A stretch of DNA of 64,000 nucleotides, taken from assembly GCA_030913385.1 (NCBI GenBank), contig CP133159.1:2564584-2628583 (forward strand), read 5' to 3'. This document shows positions 24,311 to 33,726 of the stretch, one piece after another. The notes under the pieces are model-generated. The model had not been told where the DNA came from, searched no databases, and worked only from the letters and a program-made list of their open reading frames with translations. The position numbers were made by a program, and so were the translations under genes. The first letter of the stretch is position 1; each line of letters begins with the position of its first letter. This stretch comes from Cytophagaceae bacterium ABcell3. GTDB taxonomy: Bacteria > Bacteroidota > Bacteroidia > Cytophagales > Cytophagaceae.

Positions 24311-26716
24311 TTGAAGACTCAGGAAAATATCGACGAATTGTCTCTGACAAAGGAAGAAATACTGAATGATTACAGGGTTGCCTGTGAAAGCCGTCAGGCC
24401 AGTATTCTTGCACGAAAGGAAGTATATATGGGCAAAGCCAAATTTGGAATATTTGGCACAGGTAAAGAAGTAGCCCAAATAGCCATGGCAAAATATTTCC
24501 AATATGGAGATTTTCGATCGGGCTATTACCGAGACCAGACTTTTATGATGGCTATTGATGAGCTATCGTTGCAAGGATATTTTGCCCAACTTTATGCCCA
24601 TACAGATGTAGAGGCAGATCCAGCTTCGGCAGGTAGGCTGATGATAGGCCACTATGCAACCCGAAGTCTGGACGATAATGGAAAGTGGCGAGACCTTACT
24701 GCTATAAAAAACTCAAGCCCCGATATTTCTCCTACTGCTGCTCAAATGCCTAGATTGCTAGGTCTAGCATGGGCATCTAGCCTCTATAGGAAGAATCCAG
24801 AGCTTAAGCAGTTTAAGCAGTTTTCAAAAAATGGTAACGAGATCGCATTTGGTACCATCGGAAATGCCGCTGTGGCTGAAGGGGTTTTCTTTGAAGCCAT
24901 TAATGCAGCAGGTGTTTTGCAAGTCCCTATGCTAACTTCCATCTGGGATGATGGCTATGGTATTTCTGTTCCGCAGGAATATCAAACTACTAAAGTAGAT
25001 ATTTCTGAACTTTTTGAAGGCTTTAAGAGAACTTCTGATGAGCGCGGAATCGAAATTATAAAAGTTGCCGGCTGGGACTATGAAGCTTTGTGCAAAGCTT
25101 ATAAAAGGGGGGCGGAAATCTGTAGAAAAGACCATGTGCCAGTACTTTTGCATGTATACGACCTAGCTCAACCTTTAGGGCATTCAACATCAGGTTCCCA
25201 TGAAAGATATAAAACCAAAGAAAGATTGGAGTGGGAAGAGGAGTACGATTGCAATGTGAAGTTTAGGGAATGGATTTTAGATAACAAGATTGCCACAGAA
25301 GAAGAAGTGGTGGCTGTAGAAAACAAAGCACAGGAGGCTGCCCGTAAGGCGAGACAGGAGGCTTGGCGTGCCTTTACTGACTCTATGAAGGATGACTATA
25401 CATTGGCCTTAGAGTTTATTCAAGAAAGTGCAGAACACTCTCCTCATAAAGAGGCTTTGCTTGCTATTAAAGATCAATTAGCGAAGACTATAAACCCAAT
25501 CAGATCCGATGCGATAAGGGCGGTAAAGAAAGCTTTAAGGTTGTTGCGAGGTGAAGAAAATCCTGCAGTTGGTAAATTACGTGACTGGGTTCGTCGTACA
25601 AGTGAAGAGAACTTTGAGCGCTATAGCTCCCATGTCATTAGCCAATCTGAAGACTCTCCTTTACATGTGCCTGTTATAGTACCTGAGTACACAGACGAAA
25701 GTCCTATGGTGGATGGGAGAGAGGTGTTGCAGGCAAACTTTGAAGCGCTGTTCCGTAAAGATCCAACGATCGTTGCTTTTGGGGAAGATGTTGGTGTTAT
25801 AGGTGATGTGAACCAAGGTTTTGCCGGCCTTCAGGAAAAGTTTGGTGAGCTGAGGATTACCGACACCGGTATCCGGGAAACCACTATTATGGGACAAGGT
25901 TTGGGTGCGGCTATGCGTGGGCTAAGGCCTATTGCCGAGATTCAGTACCTAGATTATTTGCTCTTTGGGTTACAAACCTTGTCTGATGATTTGGCAACGC
26001 TCCATTATAGAACCAAAGGTGGACAAAAAGCGCCAATGATTATTAGAACCAGAGGACACCGTTTGGAAGGTGTTTGGCATTCTGGCTCTCCTATAGGAAT
26101 GATCTTAGGTTCTTTAAGGGGCATTCACTTATTGGTGCCAAGAAACATGACTCAAGCCGCAGGGCTTTATAATACCATGCTTCAATCTGATGATCCAGCT
26201 TTGATCATTGAGTCTCTCAATGGTTACCGTTTGAAAGAAAAGCTTCCTGCTAACTTGGGGACATTTACGGTTCCATTGGGTGTGCCTGAGATTTTGCGTG
26301 AAGGGGCAGATATGACTATAGTAACCTATGGGTCTATGTGCCGAATTGTGCTAGATGCAGCAGAACAATTGCAAAAAGTGGGCGTATCTTGTGAGGTAAT
26401 AGATGTTCAGACTTTACTGCCTTTCGATATTAACCACACGATTGTGAAGAGTATTAAAAAGACCAACCGTGTGTTGTTTACAGATGAAGATGTTCCTGGT
26501 GGCGCTTCAGCTTACATGTTGCAACAGGTTATGGACTTACAAAATGCATGGTATTGGCTGGATTCTGCACCTAAAACTTTAGCCGCAAAAGAACATAGAC
26601 CGGCATATTCCACAGACGGAGATTACTTCTCTAAGCCAAATGCCGAAGATGTATTTGATGTGGTGTATGAAATGATGCATGAGGCCGATCCTCAGCAGTT
26701 TCCTCAGATTTATTGA
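24311..26716 (+). CDS. fused alpha/beta E1 of a branched-chain 2-oxoacid dehydrogenase
   Basis: Thiamine-diphosphate E1 component that decarboxylates 2-oxoisovalerate-type acids. It has 801 residues, with the alpha subunit at about 1-340 and the beta subunit from about 465 to the end in one chain. Alpha carries RSGYYRDQTFMMAIDEL and the ThDP segment DDGYGISVPQEY. Beta carries FGEDVGVIGDVNQGF, RITDTGIRETTIMGQGLGAA and ADMTIVTYGSMC. No ATG is available before conserved sequence: the frame opens after a TAG at 24278 and the first usable start is TTG at 24311. E2 and E3 genes are not in the window. This fusion is standard in Bacteroidota. Confidence 0.92.
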   Translation: MKTQENIDELSLTKEEILNDYRVACESRQASILARKEVYMGKAKFGIFGTGKEVAQIAMAKYFQYGDFRSGYYRDQTFMMAIDELSLQGYFAQLYAHTDVEADPASAGRLMIGHYATRSLDDNGKWRDLTAIKNSSPDISPTAAQMPRLLGLAWASSLYRKNPELKQFKQFSKNGNEIAFGTIGNAAVAEGVFFEAINAAGVLQVPMLTSIWDDGYGISVPQEYQTTKVDISELFEGFKRTSDERGIEIIKVAGWDYEALCKAYKRGAEICRKDHVPVLLHVYDLAQPLGHSTSGSHERYKTKERLEWEEEYDCNVKFREWILDNKIATEEEVVAVENKAQEAARKARQEAWRAFTDSMKDDYTLALEFIQESAEHSPHKEALLAIKDQLAKTINPIRSDAIRAVKKALRLLRGEENPAVGKLRDWVRRTSEENFERYSSHVISQSEDSPLHVPVIVPEYTDESPMVDGREVLQANFEALFRKDPTIVAFGEDVGVIGDVNQGFAGLQEKFGELRITDTGIRETTIMGQGLGAAMRGLRPIAEIQYLDYLLFGLQTLSDDLATLHYRTKGGQKAPMIIRTRGHRLEGVWHSGSPIGMILGSLRGIHLLVPRNMTQAAGLYNTMLQSDDPALIIESLNGYRLKEKLPANLGTFTVPLGVPEILREGADMTIVTYGSMCRIVLDAAEQLQKVGVSCEVIDVQTLLPFDINHTIVKSIKKTNRVLFTDEDVPGGASAYMLQQVMDLQNAWYWLDSAPKTLAAKEHRPAYSTDGDYFSKPNAEDVFDVVYEMMHEADPQQFPQIY

Positions 26717-26834
26717 TTTGGGGAAATTGGTTTCTAATAAACCTGTTTGGGAAAAATTGAATTTTTCTATACCTCTTAAGTAGTTACGTTTTTGCTCATT
26801 AACATAGAGCGTAGCAATAGGGGGAAGTGCGTGG

Positions 26835-27329
26835 TTACAAAGGGAAGTCATCATTGTTTTCCTGTCCAATTACAAACTCTGGACTAGTTACAGTGTTGCT
26901 ATAGTTCATGGCTCGGTCCCTGATCCTTATATCCATTCTATACCTTCCAGGGTGGCGGCTATGAGGGATTAATGGCAAACCTTTTTTTAAGATCCCATCA
27001 ATAGGCCCTCTATAACTTTTGTCAACCATAGGGGGAAAGGTACCATTGAGGGGTAATTCTAATTCATATAATACAAACTCTCCATTTTGAAATCTGTAAA
27101 GGTCTACGAAAAAATTGGGTTCGGCATTTGTTTCTCTGTCTTCCCCTAGGTCTCCATCTCCATCTTCAAAATATAAGTGAATCACCAATGAGTCACTGCT
27201 TCCCAAGGTAAACTGTTCTAGTTTTTCAAAACGGATAAATGGTTCGTTTGGGTAATTGGGGCTTTTGCTACAGCTATAAAAGGCCATAGTAGTAAGAAAA
27301 AATAATAATATGCAAGTATATTTGCTCAT
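26835..27329 (-). CDS. lipoprotein of unknown function with an acidic DGDGD motif
   Basis: A 164-residue lipoprotein: signal MSKYTCILLFFLTTMAFYSC with lipobox FYSC. The motif YFEDGDGDLGED near residues 51-62 looks like a calcium-binding Asp-rich loop, and the rest is beta-rich (GRYRMDIRIRDRAMN). I do not recognise a named family, though small lipoproteins of this kind with EDGDGDLG are common in Bacteroidota. It is divergent from the LuxE-like gene, with only 20 bases between start codons. Confidence 0.75.
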   Translation of the reverse strand: MSKYTCILLFFLTTMAFYSCSKSPNYPNEPFIRFEKLEQFTLGSSDSLVIHLYFEDGDGDLGEDRETNAEPNFFVDLYRFQNGEFVLYELELPLNGTFPPMVDKSYRGPIDGILKKGLPLIPHSRHPGRYRMDIRIRDRAMNYSNTVTSPEFVIGQENNDDFPL

Positions 27330-27349
27330 ATTAATAAGCTACTGGTTGT

Positions 27350-28327
27350 ATGAATTTTCCTAAAAAATTTAAAAAAGAGTTATTCTCGACTTCTTCCGAT
27401 GATTTTAACGAAAAAGCTATACGTTTATTCCAATATCAGGCGCAAAATAATGAAATATATAAGAAATACCTTCATGCACTTAATATTGTTGCGGAAGATA
27501 TAGAGCGAATAGAAGATATTCCTTTTCTACCAGTTTCTCTTTTTAAACACCATAAAGTAATTACAGGTGCTAACGTGTCGGAGTTCTTTTTTATGAGTAG
27601 CGGAACCTCAGAAACCGGTCGCAGCCGTCACTATTTACATGACTTGGATTTTTATAGAAAGGTTAGTCAGCACATTTTTGAGCAGCAGTATGGAGCTATT
27701 AGTAATATACGCTTGATATGCTTGTTGCCTTCTTATCAGGAAAACCCTCATAGTTCTTTGATATTTATGGCAGATAATTTGATTAAAAAAGCGATGCCAG
27801 GTTCAGGGTATGTCAAAACTTCACAGGATACTATTGCTATAGTACGGGAATCTTTGGATGAAGGGGTACAACCGGTACTTCTGGGGGTTACCTTTGCTTT
27901 GTTAGAAATGGCAGAGAGGTTTAGTCAAGATCTTCATGGGTTAATTATGATAGAAACTGGAGGTATGAAAGGCAGGCGAAAAGAATTGATAAGAGAAGAA
28001 CTTCATCAGATACTGTGTGACGCTTTTCACCTTGACCAAATCCATTCTGAATATGGTATGTGTGAATTATTGTCTCAGGCCTATTCTTTGAGGGAAGGCT
28101 TGTTTTCTACCCCGCCATGGATGAAAGTTTTGTTGAGGGAAGTTAACGACCCTTTTTCTCTTAGCCAAAAAGGTGCTGGGGGAATTAATATTATAGACCT
28201 TGCCAATGTAGACTCTTGTGCCTTTATAGAAACTATGGACATAGGCAGGTACAGGCAAGGAAAATTTGAAGTACTTGGTCGTTTTGACAACAGCGATATC
28301 AGGGGGTGTAGCCAACTAATGGTATGA
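27350..28327 (+). CDS. LuxE-like acyl-protein synthetase family protein
   Basis: A 325-residue protein similar to the LuxE acyl-protein synthetase domain, which activates fatty acids as acyl-AMP. The segment FLPVSLFKHHKV followed by FFMSSGTSETGRSRHYL (about 81-97) resembles the AMP-binding loop of that group, and HSEYGMCELLSQAY (about 228-241) matches the adenylating YGMTE-type motif. Luciferase genes are absent, so the role is not bioluminescence. In Bacteroidota such genes may serve surface-glycan or lipid acylation, but no context here decides that. Confidence 0.75.
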   Translation: MNFPKKFKKELFSTSSDDFNEKAIRLFQYQAQNNEIYKKYLHALNIVAEDIERIEDIPFLPVSLFKHHKVITGANVSEFFFMSSGTSETGRSRHYLHDLDFYRKVSQHIFEQQYGAISNIRLICLLPSYQENPHSSLIFMADNLIKKAMPGSGYVKTSQDTIAIVRESLDEGVQPVLLGVTFALLEMAERFSQDLHGLIMIETGGMKGRRKELIREELHQILCDAFHLDQIHSEYGMCELLSQAYSLREGLFSTPPWMKVLLREVNDPFSLSQKGAGGINIIDLANVDSCAFIETMDIGRYRQGKFEVLGRFDNSDIRGCSQLMV

Positions 28328-28329
28328 CT

Positions 28330-28854
28330 TTACACCCCAAACAGATTTTTTAAGCCTTGCCATAACTTTTTCTTTACGTTTACATCTGTGGATACTTTCG
28401 ATAGAGGGTCGGAAAATACTGCACTGATATTATTGCCTGAAGAAACCATATATAAATCTGATTGAAAGCCAGCGTATGAAGGATTGATACCAAAGAGCAC
28501 TGCTTTATGGCATTTAGAAGCATGAAAATAGTCCTGAGGTATCAAGGTTTTTTCAAGAACGGCAAGGGCTATATCCTCTTCTGTTAGCCCAACAGCTCCT
28601 AAAATCTTCATCAGTAGTTCTTTTAGAGCAGGGTTGCTAAGCGAGTCATCTCCTATAAGAATTAACACCTTCTTTTTGTTGCCTCCCTTCAGCTCTGGTT
28701 GGGTTGGAGCTGCTTTTGTTTTAGGTGGTTTTGCCTCCAGGACATCATCTTGCGCTCCAGTCTGTTTTTTCTTACTGGCAAATTCATTTTTGATCAGGTA
28801 CAGTGTTTCGGGGAATATGTGTGGAAACAATGCTGATTCTTCAGGTGAAAACAT
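28330..28854 (-). CDS. hypothetical protein (174 aa)
   Basis: The family is not recognised with confidence. There is a short N-terminal helix (FPHIFPETLYLI), then a Pro/Lys-rich linker (about 35-58), then a compact alpha/beta region KKKVLILIGDDSLSNPALKELLMKIL onward that looks Rossmann-like. The layout (short tail, linker, small alpha/beta domain) is reminiscent of clamp-loader psi subunits, but I cannot support that from sequence alone. It is convergent with the LuxE-like gene, with stop codons 2 bases apart. Confidence 0.6.
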   Translation of the reverse strand: MFSPEESALFPHIFPETLYLIKNEFASKKKQTGAQDDVLEAKPPKTKAAPTQPELKGGNKKKVLILIGDDSLSNPALKELLMKILGAVGLTEEDIALAVLEKTLIPQDYFHASKCHKAVLFGINPSYAGFQSDLYMVSSGNNISAVFSDPLSKVSTDVNVKKKLWQGLKNLFGV

Positions 28855-29118
28855 AGGTTTTGTATCTTTTAGAAATGAAAATAATAAAAAATCATGAATA
28901 ATGGTATTGCTGGATTGGAAATTACCTGATTTTAGGTGAACGGTATTTTTTATGGATTTGTAAAGTGTTTATTGTCAGTTTTTAGAATGTCTTGACTTAG
29001 GGTTTAAACATTTTGGGGTGTTTAAAGATGATTATATAAAACAGTTGTTGTAAACATAAGTATTGCCTGTGTGTTATTTATGTGTACGACAGTATGATTG
29101 TAAATTAAAAGGAGAATT

Positions 29119-29271
29119 ATGGGAAATCTGCTTTATATAATAGCAATAGTATTGGTAATCATGTGGCTTGTAGGCTTTCTTGGGTTTGGAGATGCCGTAG
29201 GAGGAGTAATTCACGTATTATTAGTGCTTGCGGTGATCGCTTTCCTATTACGTGTAATACGGGGAGCCTGA
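29119..29271 (+). CDS. lmo0937/DUF5670-family membrane peptide (50 aa)
   Basis: A 50-codon frame: ATG at 29119, TGA at 29269-29271. The peptide starts MGNLLYIIAIVLVIMWLVGF and has two hydrophobic helices separated by GFGDAVGGVIH, ending LLRVIRGA. This is the lmo0937 family of tiny membrane proteins, whose function is unknown. A good ribosome-binding site AGGAG (29110-29114) precedes the ATG, which is unusual in this AT-rich genome. A terminator follows 28 bases later. Confidence 0.88.
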   Translation: MGNLLYIIAIVLVIMWLVGFLGFGDAVGGVIHVLLVLAVIAFLLRVIRGA

Positions 29272-29298
29272 CCTTGATACCGATAGAAAGGTACTGAC

Positions 29299-29330
29299 AA
29301 AAAGGGCAGTCTTGTAAAGGACTGCCTTTT
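29299..29330 (+). terminator. terminator after the 50-aa membrane peptide gene
   Basis: GGCAGTC pairs with GACTGCC over an 8-base loop, flanked by A's and followed by TTTT. Confidence 0.82.
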
Positions 29331-29377
29331 GTGTTAAGTCCAAGGTTTGTTTGTGCTTGTTTTCCTATACCTTGCGT

Positions 29378-29893
29378 TTATAACGAAAACAGGTTTTTGA
29401 GCTCTGTAGCATCAGAAGGCTGCAGCCTACCGGCCAATATGAGCCTGAGCTGGCGTCTTCTAAGTGCGCTATCATAAAGCTCTTTTTCTTCATCTGTCTC
29501 AGGAATTACCTCAGGTACTTCCACTGGTCGCCCAGTATTGTCAACAGCTACAAAAGTGAAAAAAGCCTCATTGCTTTTTATCCTTGAGTTTGTTGTGAAA
29601 TCTTCTGCCCACACTTTAATATGGATTTCCATAGATGAACTGAACGCTCGAGTTATCTTAGACTCCATTGTTACCACACTTCCCAGCTTTATGGGGTGTG
29701 AAAAAGAGACATTGTCTACAGATGCTGTTACCACCACATGGTTTGAATGTTTTTGGGCAGAAATGGCAGATACGACATCCATCAGGTGCATCATTCGCCC
29801 ACCCATCAGATTGTTAAGTGGGTTGGTATCATTGGGCAGTACCATTTCTGTTTTTATTACCAAGGAGTCTTTGGCGTGTTTTCTAGTTTTCAT
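29378..29893 (-). CDS. acyl-CoA thioesterase (hotdog fold)
   Basis: A 171-residue YciA/BACH-type thioesterase that releases CoA from acyl-CoA. The hotdog signature is PLNNLMGGRMMHLMDVVSAI (about 25-44), followed by VVTASVDNVSFSHPIKLGSV. The C-terminal 35 residues are charged and helical. The physiological acyl chain length is unknown. It is preceded by a 129-base gap to the lipid kinase gene on the same strand. Confidence 0.9.
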   Translation of the reverse strand: MKTRKHAKDSLVIKTEMVLPNDTNPLNNLMGGRMMHLMDVVSAISAQKHSNHVVVTASVDNVSFSHPIKLGSVVTMESKITRAFSSSMEIHIKVWAEDFTTNSRIKSNEAFFTFVAVDNTGRPVEVPEVIPETDEEKELYDSALRRRQLRLILAGRLQPSDATELKNLFSL

Positions 29894-30022
29894 AAGTTCA
29901 TTTAAAGCTATTGCAATAGAGGCCTATTGAAATGCATATATACAAAAAAAATGGTTTGCGTCAATGCTGAACAGTCATACACGTCGCATAAATCTTTTGT
30001 TTAAATATTTCACATTGTCCAT

Positions 30023-30934
30023 TTACGTATTTTTTAAAAAAGTCAATGCTCTTTTTTGGGGTCTAATAGAAAAACTTATTTGGTTTTTGTTTTTATTGCT
30101 GCACGAAGGGGCTTTTTCTATAAATGTATCATCAATATGGGCTTCGCAGTAAGCGCATTGGATTTCTATTTCTTTGGCTTTTACAATGTGCAGGTAATCG
30201 TGGCATGGAGTTGTTAGGCAGCTATTTAGAAATTTTATCAAGTTTTCTTTTTGACTATCTTTTACTAATACCAAGTCAAAATATCCGTCATCAGGTTTGG
30301 CTTTTGGGGCTAGGTTTAGGTTTGGTCCAATAGAGGCTATGTTCATTATTTCTACCATAAGGTAGGTGCCCGAATATTCCTTTCCATCCGCCTTAATATG
30401 ATACTGGTTCGGTTGATAGTTTTTTAGAAGCCTTTTCATCATATCCACTGCAAATTTTATTTTTTCTTCAGCGTTTGGAAAAGTAATGTAATTCTCCTTT
30501 TTGAGCTTGTGGACAATGGATCCCATATGGGAAAAAAGGCCAAAGCCAATGGATTCGATAAAGTGAGATCTTTCGCAATTGTTTTCCACTAAACCTACAT
30601 CAAAGGAAATGGTGGATTTGTGCTTGTCTAGCTCTTTTAGCTTGTCTTTGCTAAAGCTTATCCCCAGACATTTTGCTATATTGTTTGCTGTACCACTTGG
30701 TATTATATATATGGGATGTTCTCGGCCAATTAAAGTTTTCGAAACTTTTCCTACCGTGCCATCGCCGCCGGCTATTACTACACAGTCTGCTTTTTGCTCA
30801 GCTATTTTATGGTATGTTTTTTCTTTTACATTATAGTAATCAATATCATGACCTGCACCGAAAAGTGTCTTTAGTTCCGACTCTGACAAATTTCCATCTC
30901 CAGCAGTGGGGTTATGGGCAAAAATAATTTTCAT
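30023..30934 (-). CDS. diacylglycerol kinase-family lipid kinase
   Basis: A 303-residue DAGK-catalytic-domain protein of the DgkB/YegS group that phosphorylates diacylglycerol or a related lipid with ATP. Visible motifs are IIFAHNPTAGDGN at the start, CVVIAGGDGTVGKV (nucleotide loop, about 51-64), IIPSGTANNIAKCLGI (about 77-92) and the later DDGYFDLVLV. It has no membrane segment. It is divergent from surE and upstream of the thioesterase gene on the same strand. Confidence 0.9.
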   Translation of the reverse strand: MKIIFAHNPTAGDGNLSESELKTLFGAGHDIDYYNVKEKTYHKIAEQKADCVVIAGGDGTVGKVSKTLIGREHPIYIIPSGTANNIAKCLGISFSKDKLKELDKHKSTISFDVGLVENNCERSHFIESIGFGLFSHMGSIVHKLKKENYITFPNAEEKIKFAVDMMKRLLKNYQPNQYHIKADGKEYSGTYLMVEIMNIASIGPNLNLAPKAKPDDGYFDLVLVKDSQKENLIKFLNSCLTTPCHDYLHIVKAKEIEIQCAYCEAHIDDTFIEKAPSCSNKNKNQISFSIRPQKRALTFLKNT

Positions 30935-31045
30935 TATAAGAAACGTTTAAACCATCCAGCGTAGGCGTTTTGGGCATAATCTGGATTTTAAGTAACCATC
31001 AATGTTTTTATTTGTTATTCTAATAGAATTAACTGCGATTTAGTT

Positions 31046-31786
31046 ATGAGAATTTTGATATCAAATGATGATGGAATTTACAGCCCGGGGATTCTTGCAC
31101 TGGCAGAAGTGGCCAAAAAGTTCGGTGAAGTCCGGATTGTTGCACCGGATGTTGAACAGTCTTCTATGAGCCATGCTGTAACAGCTTATCGGCCGTTGAC
31201 ATATAAGCACACGCCTATTCAAGGAGGATTTGAAGCATATAGGGTCAATGGTACACCTGCCGATTGTGTTTCTTTGGGGATCTCGCAGTGGGATAACGTA
31301 GATGTGGTTCTTTCTGGAATTAATTTAGGGCCAAATTTAGGAAACTCTATATGGCATTCTGGAACGCTTGCCGCTGCGAAACAAGCGACTCTTTTAGGAG
31401 TAAGGGGAATTGCTTTTAGTGTACCGGTTTCTAAAGATGAACCAGAATTTGACAATGTTATACCATTTGTCGAGCAAGTTCTAGAAGAGTTGTTGAAAGA
31501 AAAAACGCCAGACTTGATCAATGTTAACCTTCCTGAAAATCCACGTGATATTATGTACACAAGGCAGTCAGTAAGGCACTATGATGGAAAAGTAGTGGAA
31601 GATCGGGATCCAATGGGGCGTCAGCACTTCTGGTTTACTGTTACTCCTTTAGAAGCAACGGAAGAGGGAACAGACAGGTGGGCCGTAGAAAATAACTATG
31701 TAAGCATTACCCCTCTACGGATTGACTTGACGGATGGCCGCAAGCTTGAGAATATGAAGAAATATCATAAAATAGATGTTTGTTAA
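31046..31786 (+). CDS. surE: 5'/3'-nucleotidase SurE
   Basis: Metal-dependent nucleoside monophosphate phosphatase linked to stationary-phase survival. It has 246 residues, normal length. The metal ligands are visible in ISNDDGIYSPG (Asp8, Asp9), the Ser of VEQSSMSHAVT, and Asn in SGINLGPNLGNS. DADCVSLG-like PADCVSLGISQWD is also typical. It stands alone, divergent from the lipid kinase gene. Confidence 0.95.
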   Translation: MRILISNDDGIYSPGILALAEVAKKFGEVRIVAPDVEQSSMSHAVTAYRPLTYKHTPIQGGFEAYRVNGTPADCVSLGISQWDNVDVVLSGINLGPNLGNSIWHSGTLAAAKQATLLGVRGIAFSVPVSKDEPEFDNVIPFVEQVLEELLKEKTPDLINVNLPENPRDIMYTRQSVRHYDGKVVEDRDPMGRQHFWFTVTPLEATEEGTDRWAVENNYVSITPLRIDLTDGRKLENMKKYHKIDVC

Positions 31787-31870
31787 TCTTTAGGGATATA
31801 TAATCAGGGTTTGAGTAGGTTCAGTTGTATGGCGTAGATATATTCTAGTCATTACAACTGAATGCATTAA

Positions 31871-32308
31871 ATGAAAGAGATTATGATTAATGATAAACTA
31901 GAGCAAATATTGATTATAGATGATGACCAAGCACATAATTATGTGGCTACACGGGTTATAGAAAAAATGAAGATTGCCGATAAGGTCAAAACCTTTGCGA
32001 ATAGTAAAGAGGCTTTGGAGTATATATTAAAGCAGTGTGAGGAGCTGCCTTCCGGTCTCTGCCCAGAGTTGATTTTTATAGATTTTTTCATGCCAGCAAT
32101 GGATGCAGAAGAATTGATGCGACGCCTGCAAGATGCTAACTTTAGCAACTGGGACAAAGTCGTATTTATTGGTATGTCTGCCGTTGTTAAACAAGAGTCT
32201 CAGGAGCGACTTTTTGAGTTGGGGGTTAGGGAAACCGTGGAAAAGCCTTTGTCTACAGAAAAAGTAAAGGATATTTATAGCAGGTATTTTGCAAAGCAAA
32301 TAACTTAA
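31871..32308 (+). CDS. single-domain response regulator
   Basis: A 145-residue receiver-only protein without an output domain. The acidic pocket is ILIIDDDQ (about 12-19), the phospho-acceptor Asp is in LIFIDFFMP (about 68), the switch Ser is in FIGMSAVV and the Lys in VEKPLS. An extended alpha3 loop (ELPSGLCPE) is typical of Bacteroidota Rcp1-like regulators. It converges on a GAF histidine kinase gene, with 22 bases between stops. That kinase lacks a receiver of its own and is a reasonable partner. Confidence 0.92.
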   Translation: MKEIMINDKLEQILIIDDDQAHNYVATRVIEKMKIADKVKTFANSKEALEYILKQCEELPSGLCPELIFIDFFMPAMDAEELMRRLQDANFSNWDKVVFIGMSAVVKQESQERLFELGVRETVEKPLSTEKVKDIYSRYFAKQIT

Positions 32309-32330
32309 TCTAGAAGAGGTTAGTCTTTTT

Positions 32331-33596
32331 TTATGTCGGAATGTTTATTGAAAATTTCGTTCCGGAATTTTTTAATGTTTCAGCTGTAACTTCTCCCTCC
32401 ATTTTATCTATAATGTTTTTGGCTAGATAAAGTCCCAAACCACTGCCTGACGACTTTTCTGTTTTATAAAACATTTCGAAGATGTGGGCTTTGTCTTCTT
32501 CTCTCAGCCCTATGCCATTATCTGATATTTCTATAGCTATACCATCTTTACTGTCAAAGATTTGGATATCGATCTGGGGGGTAGTAGAATAGTTGTAAAG
32601 TATGCTATTGGCAAAAAATTCTTCTAGCATTACTTCTATCAAAGCTTGATCCGAAGTTAATGGTTTGGTGGCAGAAATTGTTGTTTTGTACTGTACTTCA
32701 TGTTCGGGAAACCGCTTTTTAACCCTTTTAATAGTGTTGTTTATTGCTTCTTCCCATTCAATGGTTTTAAACTTACAAGGTTCGCGCACGGAAATAAGCT
32801 TGACAAGACTTATGATTGTACGGTCTAATTTGTCTTCAGTTTTCTTTAGGAGTTGTAAGTAATTTTTAACCTCTTCTTGGTTTACTTGGTCAAGTGCTAA
32901 ATTTGTTAACCCTTGTAGCGATTTTATTGGGCCTAATAAATCGTGGGACAGTTTATAAATAAATCGGCTAAGTTCATTGTTAAGGGAAACCAGTTTTTTG
33001 TCTCTGATTTCCAGTTCTTCATACTGTTTGTTGATTTCTTGAGTCCTTTCAATGACCCGCTTTTCTAAAAGCTCTTTTTCTTTTTCAAGGGCTTTTTTGT
33101 TCATGGTTAATTCAAAAAAAACGATAACCTGCTTGCCTAACAACTTCAGGTTTTTTTTCTCTTCTTCCGAAAGCTTTCGTGGCTGTTTGTCTATTAAAGC
33201 CAATGAGCCCATGGCGTATCCTTTTTCATTAATTAAAGGAGTGCCTGCATAGAACCGAATTTCAGGCTCATGGGTTACCAGCGGATTACTCGAAAAGCGA
33301 TCATCTTTGTGGGTGTTTTCAATTTCGAAAATATCCTCACCCATTATGGTGTATTGGCAAAAGGAAATGCTTCTTTCTGTTTCTTTTACTGAAAGCCCGT
33401 GGTTTGACTTGAACCATTGTCTTTTTTCATCGATGATTGTAATAAGAACAATGGGTACATTGAATAATTTTGAGGCAAAAGTGGTTAATTGATCCAGGTC
33501 TTTTTCATAGTGTGCATCTAAAAAGTCGTAATCAAGTATGGACTCTAACCTTTTCTGCTCATTTTTAGGAATGGGAAGCTTTCTGATTTTCTTCAT
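32331..33596 (-). CDS. GAF-domain sensor histidine kinase
   Basis: A 421-residue soluble kinase. The GAF domain is at about 15-170 (VPIVLITIIDEKRQWFKSNH, GTPLINEKGYAMGSLALID), a coiled coil at about 175-220, the H-box at FIYKLSHDLLGPIKSLQGL (His about 230), and the ATPase domain has an N box EFFANSILYN and G1 box DNGIGL, ending in GSGLGLYLAKNII. There is no transmembrane helix, so the signal is likely intracellular. It converges on a single-domain response regulator gene. Confidence 0.92.
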   Translation of the reverse strand: MKKIRKLPIPKNEQKRLESILDYDFLDAHYEKDLDQLTTFASKLFNVPIVLITIIDEKRQWFKSNHGLSVKETERSISFCQYTIMGEDIFEIENTHKDDRFSSNPLVTHEPEIRFYAGTPLINEKGYAMGSLALIDKQPRKLSEEEKKNLKLLGKQVIVFFELTMNKKALEKEKELLEKRVIERTQEINKQYEELEIRDKKLVSLNNELSRFIYKLSHDLLGPIKSLQGLTNLALDQVNQEEVKNYLQLLKKTEDKLDRTIISLVKLISVREPCKFKTIEWEEAINNTIKRVKKRFPEHEVQYKTTISATKPLTSDQALIEVMLEEFFANSILYNYSTTPQIDIQIFDSKDGIAIEISDNGIGLREEDKAHIFEMFYKTEKSSGSGLGLYLAKNIIDKMEGEVTAETLKNSGTKFSINIPT

Positions 33597-33649
33597 TCTA
33601 CAACTCTTAAAGAATAAATAATCGAGTTTTTCAGGAAATGTTAACTTGT

Positions 33650-33710
33650 ATCAGTAAAAAAAGGTTTAAAAAAGCATTTAGTCTACTTTTTTAAACCTTT
33701 TTTTACTGAT
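33650..33710. terminator. strong hairpin (25-bp perfect inverted repeat) between the GH5 and kinase genes
   Basis: Arms 33650-33674 and 33686-33710 are exact complements over 25 bases with an 11-base loop. The arms contain TTTAAACC-type AT tracts. It lies 17 bases past the GH5 stop on the minus strand and would end its transcription before the kinase gene. The perfect 25-bp stem is unusually long for a terminator here. Confidence 0.75.
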
Positions 33711-33726
33711 GTATACAGGATTACGT

